Below are positions 42,461-52,574 of a stretch of 64,000 nt of DNA, in pieces. Both the position numbers and the translations under genes were made by a program. A model generated the notes under the pieces. That model made no database searches and was not told the origin of the DNA. It saw only the letters and a program-made list of their open reading frames with translations. The stretch's first letter is position 1. Every line of letters starts with the position of its first letter. The stretch comes from Brevundimonas vitisensis (GTDB lineage Bacteria; Pseudomonadota; Alphaproteobacteria; Caulobacterales; Caulobacteraceae): NCBI RefSeq assembly GCF_016656965.1, contig NZ_CP067977.1, forward strand, positions 1 through 64,000. Reading direction: 5' to 3'.

Positions 42461-44268
42461 GACGCAGCTCCGTCCATGGGCCGCACCGTCACAACATTGA
42501 ACATGCCGGCGTGCATGTGCATCAGCATGTGGCAGTGGAAGGCCCAATCACCGGGCGCGTCGGCGGTCAGATCGAAGGTCACCTTGCCGCCGGGCGCGAC
42601 GTTGACCGTGTGCTTGAGGGGCTGGTGCCCGGCCGGTCCGCCGGTCACCAGTTCAAAGAAATGACCATGCAGATGGATCGGGTGGGCCATCATGGTGTCG
42701 TTGACCAGGGTCACCCGCACCCGCTCGTTGCGCTCGAAGCGGATCGGTTCGACCAGTTCGCTGAACTTTCGGCCGTCGAAGCCCCACATGAACCGCTCCA
42801 TGTTGCCGGTCAGGTGGATCTCCATCGTCCGAGACGGGGGGCGCGGGTCCTTGTTCGGCTGGAGCGACACCAGGTCGGTGTAGACGAGGACGCGATGATC
42901 GACGGTCGTGAGACCGATCGGACGCTCACCCAGACGGTTGGCGGGGTCCATGGCGATCGCATCGACGCCGACGCCCACCGCCATGTCGGGCGGAGCGTTC
43001 TCGGGATCGCGCATGTTCATGCCCGACATGGACATCCCGGCCATCTCGCCGGCTGCGGGCGCGTTCTGGGTCGGAGCGGCGTGGTCCATGCCGGACATCG
43101 CGTCATGGTCCATACCGGACATGTCGCCCATCGCGCCGTGATCCATTCCGCCCATGCCCATGTCGCGCATGGTGAGGTTCGGGACCTCGCGCAGGGGAGG
43201 GACCTCGGCGGTCATGCCCAGGCGCGGCGCCAGGGTTGCCCGGCCCATGCCGGACCGGTCGATGGCTTCGGAGACGATGGTGTAGGCGCGGTCCTCGGTC
43301 GGCTGGACGATGACGTCGTAGGTCTCGGCGACTGAAATCTGGAACTCGTCCGTCTCGACCGGGCGCACGTTCTCGCCGTCGGCCTGCACCACGGTCATCG
43401 GCAAGCCCGGGATGCGAACGTTGAAGATGGACATGGCCGAGGCGTTGATGATGCGCAGCCGCACCCGCTCGCCGGGCCGGAACAGGCCGGTCCAGTTCTC
43501 CTGCGGCCCATGGCCGTTGATCAGATAGGTGTAGGTCGATCCGCTGACGTCGAGGATGTCGCGCGGGTCCATCCGCATCTGGCCCCACATGCGCCGTTCC
43601 TCCAGGCTCATGCGGTCGCTGCCGTCCATGAGCCCCGCCAGCGTGGTGCGCTGCTGGTTGAAGTAGCCCGGGCTCTTCTTCAGCTTGGCCAGGATTTCGT
43701 GCGGATGCATGAAACTCCAGTCCGACAGGACCAGCACATGCTCGCGCTCGTAGGCGACCGGATCGGCGTTCGCCGGGTCGATGACGATCGGACCGTAGTG
43801 GCCCATCGCCTCCTGAAGGTTGGAGTGGCTGTGATACCAGAAGGTGCCCGACTGCTTGATCGGGAACTCATAGACGAAGGTTTCCCGCGGCTTGATGCCC
43901 GGGAAGCTGATGCCCGGGACGCCGTCCATCTGGAACGGCAGCAATAGGCCGTGCCAATGGATCGAAGTGTCCTCATCCAGCCCGTTGGTCACGGAGAGTC
44001 GCACGTTCTGTCCCTCGCGCAGGCGCAGCAAGGGCGCCGGGAGCACTCCGTTGATCGTCACGGCATGGCCGGTCCGCCCCCCGACCGTGAAGGGCGAGTG
44101 GCCGACTGTCAGGTCGATGTTGGGCCCGCTCAACGTCGGCAGGTCCGTTCTCAAGCCCGCCGTACCGGTCTGCGCCCAGGCCGGCAGAAGTCCCTGCAGG
44201 CCAAGCAGCCCGCCGCCAACGGCGGCGCCCCTGAGAAGCATTCGGCGATCGAAACTTGGCATGGGCAT
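42457..44268 (-). CDS. copA: CopA multicopper oxidase
   Basis: 603 residues. Twin-arginine signal (FDRRMLLRGAAVGGG). Copper sites: HWHG, WYHSH, HPIHLHGHFFEL and the type 1 segment WAFHCHMLMHMHAGM. A Met/His/Asp-rich loop (about 368-425, repeated GMDH units) resembles those of CopA/PcoA. It oxidises periplasmic Cu(I) to Cu(II). It lies 126 bases after the sigma-factor gene on the same strand, so induction by that factor is likely. Confidence 0.94.
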   Translation of the reverse strand: MPMPSFDRRMLLRGAAVGGGLLGLQGLLPAWAQTGTAGLRTDLPTLSGPNIDLTVGHSPFTVGGRTGHAVTINGVLPAPLLRLREGQNVRLSVTNGLDEDTSIHWHGLLLPFQMDGVPGISFPGIKPRETFVYEFPIKQSGTFWYHSHSNLQEAMGHYGPIVIDPANADPVAYEREHVLVLSDWSFMHPHEILAKLKKSPGYFNQQRTTLAGLMDGSDRMSLEERRMWGQMRMDPRDILDVSGSTYTYLINGHGPQENWTGLFRPGERVRLRIINASAMSIFNVRIPGLPMTVVQADGENVRPVETDEFQISVAETYDVIVQPTEDRAYTIVSEAIDRSGMGRATLAPRLGMTAEVPPLREVPNLTMRDMGMGGMDHGAMGDMSGMDHDAMSGMDHAAPTQNAPAAGEMAGMSMSGMNMRDPENAPPDMAVGVGVDAIAMDPANRLGERPIGLTTVDHRVLVYTDLVSLQPNKDPRPPSRTMEIHLTGNMERFMWGFDGRKFSELVEPIRFERNERVRVTLVNDTMMAHPIHLHGHFFELVTGGPAGHQPLKHTVNVAPGGKVTFDLTADAPGDWAFHCHMLMHMHAGMFNVVTVRPMDGAAS

Positions 44269-44394
44269 AAGCGTGGGGTTCCTCGGACGCGTGTCGGCTT
44301 CTGGTTGACATACGCACGTCGGCGACAACGCCCTTGCGTCAGGTCGCCACACCGCGAAAAGAAACGCCCTTCGCCATCGGGCGGGCCGATGAGA

Positions 44395-44958
44395 TCAAGC
44401 ACCTCCCGGAACGGCCATGTCCTCGGCAAGTCGCTTGCGGGCGCGGGCGATCCGCGTCTCCACGGCCTTGGTCGTGACGCCCAGGATCGCCGCGATTTCG
44501 CCGTGCGAGCGACCTTCGAGCGTAGCGAGCAGGAGAGGGGCCTTGAGGCCGTCAGGCAGGCGGGTCAGCGCGCTGCGCAGCGCCTCGGCGCGACGGCGAT
44601 CGTCCAGTCGGGCTTCGGGAGATGGCGTTTCCATCCGGACCGCTGACGCTTCGGGGGCGTCGAGGCCCATGACGCCGCGCACCACCCGACGCGCCGCACG
44701 CCGACGGCTCCAGTCCCTGCATTTGTTCAGGGCGATCGAGCGGAGCCAGACCTCGAAGGGGCGAGCCGGATCGTACCTTCGCAGGGCGAGCCATGCGGCG
44801 GTGTAAGTTTCCTGGAGCAGGTCGTGCGCTTCCGCTTCGTCGCCGACATAGCGGCGCACGAACCTGTAGAGATCGCCCTTGGTCGCCGCCATCAAGGCGC
44901 CGAACGCGCCGGCGTCGCCGCCAGCTGCGCGGGCTTCAATGCTGTCGCCGTCCTTCAC
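44395..44958 (-). CDS. ECF sigma factor (CnrH-like)
   Basis: 187 residues: region 2 (AHDLLQETYTAAWLALRRYD, VWLRSIALNKCRDWSRRRAA) and region 4 (LEGRSHGEIAAILGVTTKAV, ETRIARARKRLAED). It follows a CnrX-like sensor and a small CnrY-like membrane protein in the same direction, an order matching the cnrYXH control cassette. Placement directly before copA suggests it switches on the copper genes. Confidence 0.88.
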   Translation of the reverse strand: MKDGDSIEARAAGGDAGAFGALMAATKGDLYRFVRRYVGDEAEAHDLLQETYTAAWLALRRYDPARPFEVWLRSIALNKCRDWSRRRAARRVVRGVMGLDAPEASAVRMETPSPEARLDDRRRAEALRSALTRLPDGLKAPLLLATLEGRSHGEIAAILGVTTKAVETRIARARKRLAEDMAVPGGA

Positions 44959-44967
44959 GCGCCGCGC

Positions 44968-45408
44968 CTAGCCGGCGTCGGCACGCAGGGCGTCCACCAC
45001 GGCGGCGTCGAAGACCTCGGCCTGCGCCGGGGTGAGCACCGACCGCATCTCGAAGACGTGGGCGATGGTCGCCTTCTGCAGATCGCCCATGGCCACGTGG
45101 AAGTGATCCACCGCCGCCTGCACCTGGGGCGTGTTCCCATCGCTTGCAGCGATGGCGGCGGCGAGCTCGCGGTTGGCGGCTCGCACTTCTGCCTCCAGCC
45201 CGGGGCGGCGCGCGGCGAAGCGCGCTTCGATCGCGTCCAGACGACCATCCTGTTCAGCGCTCAGGTTCAACTGCTCATGGACGACGCTATGCAGGCTCGG
45301 CGGCTGACGCTCGCGCATGACCCAGGTTGCGCTCGCCCAGGTCGCCGCGCCGCTGGCGAGCGCCGCCAGCACGGCTGTCAGGACGATCGATTTCCAGCGC
45401 GCTCTCAT
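44968..45408 (-). CDS. CnrX/ZraP-like periplasmic metal sensor
   Basis: 146 residues: an N-terminal membrane anchor (SIVLTAVLAALASGAATWA), then a helical-hairpin sensor domain (HSVVHEQLNLSAEQDGRLDA, DHFHVAMGDLQKATIAHVFE) with His, Glu and Met positions suited to metal binding. Ends in LTPAQAEVFD, typical of the family. It overlaps the CnrY-like gene by four bases. Metal specificity is not visible; context favours copper. Confidence 0.8.
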   Translation of the reverse strand: MRARWKSIVLTAVLAALASGAATWASATWVMRERQPPSLHSVVHEQLNLSAEQDGRLDAIEARFAARRPGLEAEVRAANRELAAAIAASDGNTPQVQAAVDHFHVAMGDLQKATIAHVFEMRSVLTPAQAEVFDAAVVDALRADAG

Positions 45409-45686
45409 CCCCGGGCATCCAGTGGACCGAGCGGCGACAGGCCCGCCGAGACGGTGAAGATGCGCAACTCAGAGGGCTCAGGCCGCGGCGACGCCACGAG
45501 GAGCAATCCACCGTTGGCCACGCCGAGCACGAGCGCCAGCCCTACGGCGGCGACCCGAACCTGGCCCATTGACGCCGCCTCCCGGCGCACGGCGATCCGT
45601 GTCCAGACAGCGTCTTCCAGGCCGTCCAGCCGCCCCGCATCGTCTGGCCCTTCCGCCGCAATCAGTCGTTCGATCTCATCAGTCAT
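45405..45686 (-). CDS. CnrY-like membrane anti-sigma protein
   Basis: 93 residues: a cytosolic N-terminal half with acidic helices (TDEIERLIAAEGPDDAGRLD, LEDAVWTRIAVRREA), one membrane span (VRVAAVGLALVLGVANGGLL) and a short periplasmic tail. Size and placement match CnrY, which holds the sigma factor until CnrX signals. Sequence similarity to known CnrY is weak, so this rests mostly on context. Confidence 0.65.
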   Translation of the reverse strand: MTDEIERLIAAEGPDDAGRLDGLEDAVWTRIAVRREAASMGQVRVAAVGLALVLGVANGGLLLVASPRPEPSELRIFTVSAGLSPLGPLDARG

Positions 45687-45815
45687 TGCGCACCTGCATC
45701 ACGCCCCCTTTGCCATACGCGCCAAACCGTCCGGCCCCTTACGAGGGGACGAGATGTCCGCCGCGTAGATATCAGAGAACGACCGGGAGGACCCGCTCGT
45801 GTCGGGGGAGGCGAT

Positions 45816-46967
45816 GTGAGCGAGAGGACAGATCCGGCCGCGGGTCCGTTTCCGGATCGGCTCGATCCGCTGACGGGGGTGAGGTTCTTCCTCGCGCTCG
45901 GCGTGGTGCTGTTTCACTACCAGCTGCAATGGACGCTGCCCGAAGGTGCGACCGGACTGTTAAACCGGGCCCGTCTCGGGGTCGATATCTTCTTCATCCT
46001 GTCTGGGTTCATCCTCACCCACGTTTACCTGCAGGGTGATCAGCCAGTGAACTACAGGCGGTTCATCGCGGCGCGGTTCGCGCGCATATACCCGGCGCAT
46101 TTGTTCATCCTGTTGGCGATGCTGTTGCTGGTGCTCGCCGCGCCGGTGTTGGGCATCGGCCTGGAGCCCGGGCGGTTCAATCCTGCGGATTTTCTGGCCA
46201 CCCTCTTTTTGGTTCAGGCCTGGTTGCCGCGAGACGGGATGGTCCTGTGGAACGGTCCCGCCTGGTCGCTGTCAGCCGAATGGTTCGTCTATCTCGCTTT
46301 TCCAGCCTATGCTGCGGTCGCCCTGCGGTTTCGACACAGGCCATGGATGCTCGTAGCCGCGGCGACGAGCCTGTTCATCCTGCTGGATGCGATCTACCGG
46401 CATTGGTTCGGCTCGGTTCTGCCCCGGGCGGAAGACAATATGGGCGTCTTGCGCATCATTCCGGAGTTCCTGCTCGGGATTGGCCTCTACTATCTCGGAG
46501 CGCGCTGGGCGCCGTCCCCGCGCGTCGCGATCGTCGGCGCCGTCGGAGCCACCGCGCTCCTCTTGCTCGCTATGCAGATCGGGGCCGATGATCGCCTTAT
46601 CGTCGCCGCGTCGGGACCCTTCGTTCTCGCCTTGGCGCTGCTCGCCAAGGCGGGTGTCAGAACCTTCCTGTCGCACCCGGTCGCAATCTTCGCCGGTGAG
46701 GCCTCGTTCGCCCTCTACCTCGTCCATATTCCGATCCTGATGGTCTGGCGCAATGCCGCCCAGGCCATCGGGGGCTGGCCGGGCGACTATCGAATGGGGC
46801 TTCTGGAACTGGCGGCGATGCTGGCGGTGACCCTCGCCGCGGCGGCCGCCATCTATGGTCTGGTCGAGCGACCGAGCCGCCAGTGGCTGAGGCGGCGCAC
46901 CTTCGGTCGGATGCCGGATGCCGACGCCAGACGCACCGTTCACAGCGATCAGGGAGAGCCCTTTTGA
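45816..46967 (+). CDS. Acyltransferase 3 family protein (OafA/YrhL-like)
   Basis: 383 residues with about ten membrane spans. Family marks: RLDPLTGVRFFLALGVVLFH with the catalytic His at the end, RLGVDIFFILSGFILTHVYL, and RFIAARFARIYPAHLF. Such enzymes acylate surface sugars or lipids. Starts at GTG 45816. Divergent from the CnrY-like gene; overlaps the next gene by four bases, linking it to a copper-related DUF411 gene. Confidence 0.88.
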   Translation: MSERTDPAAGPFPDRLDPLTGVRFFLALGVVLFHYQLQWTLPEGATGLLNRARLGVDIFFILSGFILTHVYLQGDQPVNYRRFIAARFARIYPAHLFILLAMLLLVLAAPVLGIGLEPGRFNPADFLATLFLVQAWLPRDGMVLWNGPAWSLSAEWFVYLAFPAYAAVALRFRHRPWMLVAAATSLFILLDAIYRHWFGSVLPRAEDNMGVLRIIPEFLLGIGLYYLGARWAPSPRVAIVGAVGATALLLLAMQIGADDRLIVAASGPFVLALALLAKAGVRTFLSHPVAIFAGEASFALYLVHIPILMVWRNAAQAIGGWPGDYRMGLLELAAMLAVTLAAAAAIYGLVERPSRQWLRRRTFGRMPDADARRTVHSDQGEPF

Positions 46968-47440
46968 CGACCGCCTACCTCCACCGAAGGCTTTTCTTAG
47001 GCGCCGCCGTTAGCGTCGCCCTGACCGGAACAGCCTGCGCCCAGACCCAGGCGTCGAGAACCCTCACGGTCTTCAAGACGCCGACCTGTGCGTGCTGCGA
47101 CGCCTGGATCTCGCACATGCGGGAGGCTGGCTTCAACACGACCGTCACCGTTCTGCCGAGCCTCCAATCCGTCCGCAGCAGCCGGGGGCTTCCGGACAGC
47201 CTGGCCTCCTGCCACACCGGGTTGATTGATGGCTATGTCGTAGAGGGCCATGTTCCGGCACGGGACGTCATACGGTTGCTTGCCGAGCGGCCGGCAGCGC
47301 TCGGTCTCGCGGTTCCGGCCATGCCCCTCGGTTCGCCCGGCATGGAGACGCCGCAGGGACACAAGGACCCTTACGACACGCTGCTGGTGCTTCGCTCCGG
47401 CGCGACGCAGGTGTTCGCCCGTCACAACCCGCCCACCTGA
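46964..47440 (+). CDS. DUF411 copper-associated protein
   Basis: 158 residues. Signal-like N-terminus (RRLFLGAAVSVALTGTACA), then the DUF411 domain: VFKTPTCACCDAWISHMREA with the CxCC site, SCHTGLIDGYVVEGHVPARD and PGMETPQGHKDPYDTLLV. DUF411 proteins (CopG-like) occur with copper resistance genes and bind metal with these cysteines. Starts at TTG overlapping the acyltransferase stop. Confidence 0.85.
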   Translation: MTTAYLHRRLFLGAAVSVALTGTACAQTQASRTLTVFKTPTCACCDAWISHMREAGFNTTVTVLPSLQSVRSSRGLPDSLASCHTGLIDGYVVEGHVPARDVIRLLAERPAALGLAVPAMPLGSPGMETPQGHKDPYDTLLVLRSGATQVFARHNPPT

Positions 47441-47480
47441 CCTGACCTTGTCTCACCTGATTCATAAGCCGGAGCCCATC

Positions 47481-47972
47481 ATGTCCCCCAAACCTCTCGT
47501 TCTCGCCCTCTCTCTCGCCGTCCTGTCGGTGACGCCCGCTGTCGCGCAGGACCATTCTCACGGCCATGCCCAGACTGCGGGGTCGATCAGCGCGGAAGCG
47601 ACGGAGGCGGCCACGACCGTCGATGCCTTCCATGCCGCGCTCAAGGCCGGTGACACATCTGCCGCCCTGTTGCTTCTGGCCCCCGACGTCATGATCTTTG
47701 AAGAGGGCGGAGCGGAGCGCTCGCGCAACGAATACGCCTCTCACCATCTTGCGTCGGACGCCGCCTTCGCGGCCGCGTCGGACAATGTCGTAAGCCGCAG
47801 ATCGGGCTGGGCGGACGGCGATGTGGCGTGGATCACGAGCGAAGGCCGCACCACCGGTCAGTTCAACGGACGCGCCGTGGACCGTCTGACAACGGAAACC
47901 ATGGTGCTAAAGCGCCACGCCGACGGCTGGCGCATCCATCACATTCACTGGTCGTCGCGCGCTCCGCGGTAA
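47481..47972 (+). CDS. Secreted DUF4440/SnoaL-like protein
   Basis: 163 residues: signal peptide (LVLALSLAVLSVTPAVAQ) followed by a short His-rich DHSHGHAQ and an NTF2-like domain (TVDAFHAALKAGDTSAALLL, TTETMVLKRHADGWRIHHIH). No catalytic assignment is possible. It shares the fold but little sequence with 18335-18781. The His-rich start may bind metal. Confidence 0.75.
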   Translation: MSPKPLVLALSLAVLSVTPAVAQDHSHGHAQTAGSISAEATEAATTVDAFHAALKAGDTSAALLLLAPDVMIFEEGGAERSRNEYASHHLASDAAFAAASDNVVSRRSGWADGDVAWITSEGRTTGQFNGRAVDRLTTETMVLKRHADGWRIHHIHWSSRAPR

Positions 47973-48147
47973 TCCGCCTCTCCGGTTTGAACGCCTCAGT
48001 GCGAAAGCGCGCGGCGTTCAGACCGTATTTGTCCGCTTAAGCCGGGATCCGGGACGCCCGATGGGAGGACGTGACAACATCTCGACCTCGGAGAATGGCG
48101 CCACGACCGCAGCGGCGCTCCACGCCGCGGGCCACTAGATCGTCGGA

Positions 48148-49062
48148 TCACGTCGCGACCGGCGGAGGGAGGGTGCCCATAAGCGCGACGACGGCGAGGA
48201 CGACGAGCCCGAGGGCCGTCTCCGTGACGATACTGCGCCGCAGCCGTCGAACCGCCGAGATTGACTGTCCTGTGTGCTCCAGTTCCAGACGCAGGGCGGG
48301 TGTCAGGCGGAAACGGTTGTCCGCCGCCAGGCCCAGCATCAGCACGAAGAGCGCCAGCTTGGCGATCAGAAGCTGTCCATAGAGGCTTTCGCCAAGGTTC
48401 ACGAAACGCTCCGATCCGACGAGGAACCAGCTGTTCGCGAGACCCGTGGCCACAAGAAGGGCTACGGCGAGCGTGCCCAGGCCCGAGAACCCATGCAAGG
48501 CGCGGTAGAGGGCCCCATCGTCGACCCCGGGGCGGCGAAGCAGCAGGATCGTCAGCGCTACAAGCGCACCAAGCCAAAGGGCCGCCCCGACGGAATGGAC
48601 GATGTCGGAGGCGAGGTGGACCAGGCCCTCGGGGCCTTCTGTCGCCGCGCCGTGTCCAGTCCAAGCGAAGCTCGCGACCACGAAGAGCCCGAGGCCTAGC
48701 GAGATGCTCCAGGCCGTCTTGCCCGGTCTCAAGGCCAGGACCGCGACGACGGCTGCGAGGGCGAGGGCGGCCCGCGCGACCATGGCTTTCCCCAAGGCCG
48801 TGCCGGTGATCATGAAAGACAGAGACACAGGCTTGATGGCTTCCGCCAGCGAGCCCGCCATGACCGCTGTCTGTGCGAGTAGCGCCAGGAGCGCGCTCGC
48901 GACGACGACCAAACCTGACCCTATCAGGATCGCGCGCGACCAGGTGAGATCCACGCCGTCGCCGCGCCTGAAGGTGTACAACAGGAACAACGGCGTCCCG
49001 AGAAGGACGACGGCTCCGGCGTACTGGAGCCACCGGAGCGCGACGACCGCGATCTCGAGCAC
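48148..49062 (-). CDS. copD: CopD copper resistance membrane protein
   Basis: 304 residues with eight predicted membrane spans. CopD/PcoD features: VALRWLQYAGAVVLLGTPLF near the start and HLASDIVHSVGAALWLGALV in the middle with the conserved His. CopD works with CopC in copper uptake or handling at the inner membrane. It follows copC by four bases. Confidence 0.88.
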   Translation of the reverse strand: MLEIAVVALRWLQYAGAVVLLGTPLFLLYTFRRGDGVDLTWSRAILIGSGLVVVASALLALLAQTAVMAGSLAEAIKPVSLSFMITGTALGKAMVARAALALAAVVAVLALRPGKTAWSISLGLGLFVVASFAWTGHGAATEGPEGLVHLASDIVHSVGAALWLGALVALTILLLRRPGVDDGALYRALHGFSGLGTLAVALLVATGLANSWFLVGSERFVNLGESLYGQLLIAKLALFVLMLGLAADNRFRLTPALRLELEHTGQSISAVRRLRRSIVTETALGLVVLAVVALMGTLPPPVAT

Positions 49063-49066
49063 GGCG

Positions 49067-49429
49067 TCAGCGCACCGTGAAGGTGTACGAGCCGGTCATG
49101 CGGTGACCGTCGCTCGAAGCGATGCGCCAGTCGATGCGATAGTCGCCAGCAGTCAGCGGTCGCCTCAGAGTCCCGGTCAGGGTCTTGCCGTCTTCAGCGA
49201 CCGAAGTGCGGACCGCGAGCTTCTCGCCGGCCGAGTTGACCACGTCGAAGCCGGAGAACGCAGGCACAGAGCGCTCGCTGAAGGTCAAGGTCAGCGTCCG
49301 GGTCGCGGCCACGGTGGAGTCGGGCGCCGGGGTGGCGCTGACCAGGCGAGCGTGGGCCGCCGCCGGTCCGGCGGCGAAGGCCACGACCGCCGCGACGGCG
49401 ATGAAGGGTGCGGGGTTGAAGTAACGCAT
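49067..49429 (-). CDS. copC: CopC periplasmic copper chaperone
   Basis: 120 residues: signal peptide ending AAGPAAA, then HARLVSATPAPDSTV with the mature N-terminal His that binds Cu(II), a beta-sandwich (LTLTFSERSVPAFSGFDVVN) and the C-terminal RIASSDGHRMTGSYTFTV with the second His. Start at 49429 puts the signal peptide first. Operon with copD. Confidence 0.92.
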   Translation of the reverse strand: MRYFNPAPFIAVAAVVAFAAGPAAAHARLVSATPAPDSTVAATRTLTLTFSERSVPAFSGFDVVNSAGEKLAVRTSVAEDGKTLTGTLRRPLTAGDYRIDWRIASSDGHRMTGSYTFTVR

Positions 49430-49546
49430 ACTCAGTCTCCAGACGTTTGGCCGGTCCCGGCCTTCTGCTTCTCTACGCGCCACACGACCGCGTCCCTCAT
49501 GAAGAGGAAGCGGGGGGCGGCTGAGGCCTTCCCCCGCACGCCGGGG

Positions 49547-50041
49547 TCAGCGGCGACGCTTCTCGAGGAGCGCCTGCATCTGGGCGATCTCCTCCTGTTG
49601 ACCACGCACGATGCCGTCGCACAGGGCGATGATCTCCGGATCGGTCAGGGAGGCTTGCTCGCACATCAACACAGCCCCGGAATGGTGCGGGATCATCGAT
49701 CGCAGGAATTCGTCGTCGCCAACGAACGCCTGGGTGCGCATGCCGACGAAGCTGCCGACGAAGATCACGACGGCGACCGCTCCAATGACCAGGTTCGTTT
49801 TGCGCGACGGGTACATGGACCGCATGAAGACGAGCATGAGGACCGCCATCGGCGCGACCATCATCAGGGTCATGTAGACGTTGTTCAAATTGAGATAGAA
49901 GTGACCGAGCGTGGCGATCATCGTGTACATGACCAGGTACATGATGACGAAATCGAGCGCCAACTCGAGGTACAGGCTCCGATAAGGGCCGAGTCCACGA
50001 GCGTTGCCTTGCCCGCCGTGGTCCATCTGTTGATGAGACAT
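49547..50041 (-). CDS. DUF305 membrane protein
   Basis: 164 residues: three or four membrane spans (about 26-50, 55-72, 84-105), then a short DUF305 C-terminal domain with FLRSMIPHHSGAVLMCEQAS, whose MIPHHSxAxxM is diagnostic and probably metal binding. It lies between copC and the copper ATPase on the same strand. The ATG at 50041 starts a His/Met-rich head (MSHQQMDHGG). Confidence 0.82.
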   Translation of the reverse strand: MSHQQMDHGGQGNARGLGPYRSLYLELALDFVIMYLVMYTMIATLGHFYLNLNNVYMTLMMVAPMAVLMLVFMRSMYPSRKTNLVIGAVAVVIFVGSFVGMRTQAFVGDDEFLRSMIPHHSGAVLMCEQASLTDPEIIALCDGIVRGQQEEIAQMQALLEKRRR

Positions 50042-50188
50042 CGTCCGTATCCTCTTCAGAAATTTCAGTTCGTCTTCGCCTGCCGCTGCGAAAGCCTGGA
50101 GACTGCGGTCAGCGTCTGAATCAATCCGGCCCGTCACAGCCGGTTCCTCCCTTGGGTGGGTGGGCGGACTGTTGATTGCCTATCCTGG

Positions 50189-52543
50189 CTAAAGCCTCAC
50201 CGCGCGCAGTCTCAGCGCATTGCCGATGACGCTGACCGAGGAGAGCGCCATTGCGAGCGCCGCAAGGGCAGGCGAGAGAAGCCAGCCGAAGACGGGATAA
50301 AGCAGGCCAGCCGCCACGGGGATGCCAAGGGCGTTGTAGCCGAAGGCGAAAACGAGGTTTTGGCGGATGTTGCCCATCACCGCGCGGGATAGACGCCGTG
50401 CGCGCACGATGCCTTGCAGATCTCCGCCCAGCAGGGTGACGCCGGCGCTTTCGATGGCGACGTCCGAACCCGCCCCCATGGCGACGCCGACATCGGCTGC
50501 GGCGAGGGCAGGGGCATCGTTGACGCCATCCCCCGCCATGGCGACGATCCGACCCTGCGAACGAAGCTGTTGAACCACAGACGCCTTATCCTGCGGCAAA
50601 ACCTCCGCCTGGACTTGGTCGATGCCGAGGCGCCGCGCGACCGCTTCGGCCGTCGTCCGGTTGTCCCCGGTCATCATCACCAGCCGCAGACCGGCCGCTT
50701 TCAGCGCGAGGATCGCAGCCGGCGTGGTGGCCTTGATGGGATCGGCGATGCCGATGACCCCGGCCGCCTTTCCGTCGATCGCCACGAATATGGCGGTGGC
50801 TCCGTCGTGGCGAAGGGCCTCCGCCTTCGGCTCCAGCGCGGAGACGTCGATCGAAAGCTCGCCGAGAAAACGGGTGTTGCCCAGGGCGACCTGGCGGCCC
50901 TCAATCGTCCCGCGAACGCCGCGACCGACCGGGCTGTCGAAGTCCGCGGCCTCGGTAAGGGGGATGTCCCGGTCCTTGGCTGCCCGGACGATTGCGTCGG
51001 CCAACGGATGTTCGCTGCCCCGCTCGAGGCTGGCCGAAAGACGCAGGATGTCCGCTTCCACGAAGCCGAGGGCGGGCAGGATCGCCGTCACCGACGGACG
51101 GCCCTCCGTCAGGGTGCCGGTCTTGTCCAGAACGAGAGTGTCGACCTTCTCGAAGCGTTCGAGCGCCTCGGCGTTCTTGATCAGGACGCCGGCGTGGGCG
51201 CCACGTCCCACCCCGACCATGATCGAGATCGGCGTCGCCAGACCCAACGCACAGGGACAGGCGATGATGAGCACCGAAACGGCGGCGACCAGGGCGTAGG
51301 ACAAACGGGGCTCGGGACCGACCAGGCCCCAGACGACGGCGGCGAGCAGGGCGATCGCGATCACCGTGGGAACGAACCATCCGGAGACCGTATCGGCCAG
51401 CCGCTGGATCGGGGCGCGACTGCGCTGGGCCTGGGCCACCATCTGGACGATCTGCGCCAGCAGGGTGTCGGCGCCCACCTTGTCGGCGCGCATGATGAAG
51501 GATCCGGTCTTGTTGAGCGCGCCAGCCACGACGCGGTCGCCGACATCCTTGGTCACCGGCATGGACTCGCCGGTCACCATGGATTCGTCGACAGCGACCC
51601 GACCCTCCAGGAGTTCGCCATCGACCGGGATCTTCTCTCCGGGCCTTACCCGCAGGCGGTCGCTGACGGCGATCTGGTCAAGCGAGACATCTTCATCGAT
51701 GCCGTCCGCCCGGATTCGGCGCGCGGTCTTGGGCGTGAGGTCCAGCAGGGCGCGGATCGCGCCCGACGTCTGTTCGCGGGCGCGCAGTTCCAGAATCTGC
51801 CCGACGAGGACCAGCACGGTGATGACCGCCGCCGCCTCGAAATACACCGGCGCACTGCCGTCGGCCTTCAGGAAGGCGGGCGGGAACAGGGTTGGCGCGA
51901 CGACGGCCACGACGCTGTAAAGCCATGCCACGCCGACCCCCATGGCGATCAGGGTGAACATATTCAGCCGCCGGGTGCGCAGCGATGTCCAGCCGCGCTC
52001 GAAGAAGGGCCAGCCGCACCAGAGAACCACGGGGGTCGCCAAAGCGAACTGGATCCAGTTCGACATCTGGCCCGGGATGAACATGTGGAGATTGGCCAGG
52101 TGTCCGCCCATTTCCAGGGCGAAGACCGGCAGGGTCAGGACCAGACCGACCCAGAAGCGTCTGGTGAAGTCGATCAGCTCGTGGTTGGGCGGGGCCTCCG
52201 CCGTGACCGTCTCCGGCTCAAGCGCCATGCCGCAGATCGGGCAGGAGCCTGGGCCTTCCTGCCGGATCTCGGGGTGCATCGGGCAGGTGTAGATGGCGCC
52301 GGGAACGGCCGGCTCGGCCTCCACGGGAGGGTTCAGGTAACGCATCGGATCGCCGATGAATTTGGTCCGGCACCCCGCCGAGCAGAAGAAATAGTCCTGA
52401 CCGTCATGACTGGCTCGGTGAGCGGTGGCCGTCGGATCGACCGACATGCCGCAGACGGGATCCTTGACCGTTGCCGCGCCATCCGAGGCCTTCGCCCCGC
52501 AGCAGGCGTGACCCGAGGCATGATTGTGAGGATGCGTGGACAT
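50189..52543 (-). CDS. Copper-translocating P-type ATPase
   Basis: 784 residues. N-terminal His-rich head, YHS domain (about 28-72, DPVCGM and YFFCSAGC), heavy-metal-binding domain (about 85-110, [20 protein letters not shown]), then a P1B ATPase: TGES (324-327), CPC at 429-431, DKTGT from D473, TGDN and [16 protein letters not shown]. It lacks a classical CxxC ferredoxin-like domain. CPC and CsoR control point to Cu(I) export. Divergent from csoR across a promoter with two operator palindromes. Confidence 0.94.
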   Translation of the reverse strand: MSTHPHNHASGHACCGAKASDGAATVKDPVCGMSVDPTATAHRASHDGQDYFFCSAGCRTKFIGDPMRYLNPPVEAEPAVPGAIYTCPMHPEIRQEGPGSCPICGMALEPETVTAEAPPNHELIDFTRRFWVGLVLTLPVFALEMGGHLANLHMFIPGQMSNWIQFALATPVVLWCGWPFFERGWTSLRTRRLNMFTLIAMGVGVAWLYSVVAVVAPTLFPPAFLKADGSAPVYFEAAAVITVLVLVGQILELRAREQTSGAIRALLDLTPKTARRIRADGIDEDVSLDQIAVSDRLRVRPGEKIPVDGELLEGRVAVDESMVTGESMPVTKDVGDRVVAGALNKTGSFIMRADKVGADTLLAQIVQMVAQAQRSRAPIQRLADTVSGWFVPTVIAIALLAAVVWGLVGPEPRLSYALVAAVSVLIIACPCALGLATPISIMVGVGRGAHAGVLIKNAEALERFEKVDTLVLDKTGTLTEGRPSVTAILPALGFVEADILRLSASLERGSEHPLADAIVRAAKDRDIPLTEAADFDSPVGRGVRGTIEGRQVALGNTRFLGELSIDVSALEPKAEALRHDGATAIFVAIDGKAAGVIGIADPIKATTPAAILALKAAGLRLVMMTGDNRTTAEAVARRLGIDQVQAEVLPQDKASVVQQLRSQGRIVAMAGDGVNDAPALAAADVGVAMGAGSDVAIESAGVTLLGGDLQGIVRARRLSRAVMGNIRQNLVFAFGYNALGIPVAAGLLYPVFGWLLSPALAALAMALSSVSVIGNALRLRAVRL

Positions 52544-52574
52544 GTCGCTCTCTCCGGCTGACCGAAGAGCTAAC

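Noticed and set aside
47996..49033. A 345-codon minus-strand frame
   Set aside because: Arg/Gly/Pro-rich shadow in another frame of copD, which has clear membrane spans and family motifs.
50414..52561. A 715-codon open frame on the plus strand
   Set aside because: It is exactly antisense to the P-type ATPase, whose motifs are unmistakable; the frame is open only because of high GC codon bias.
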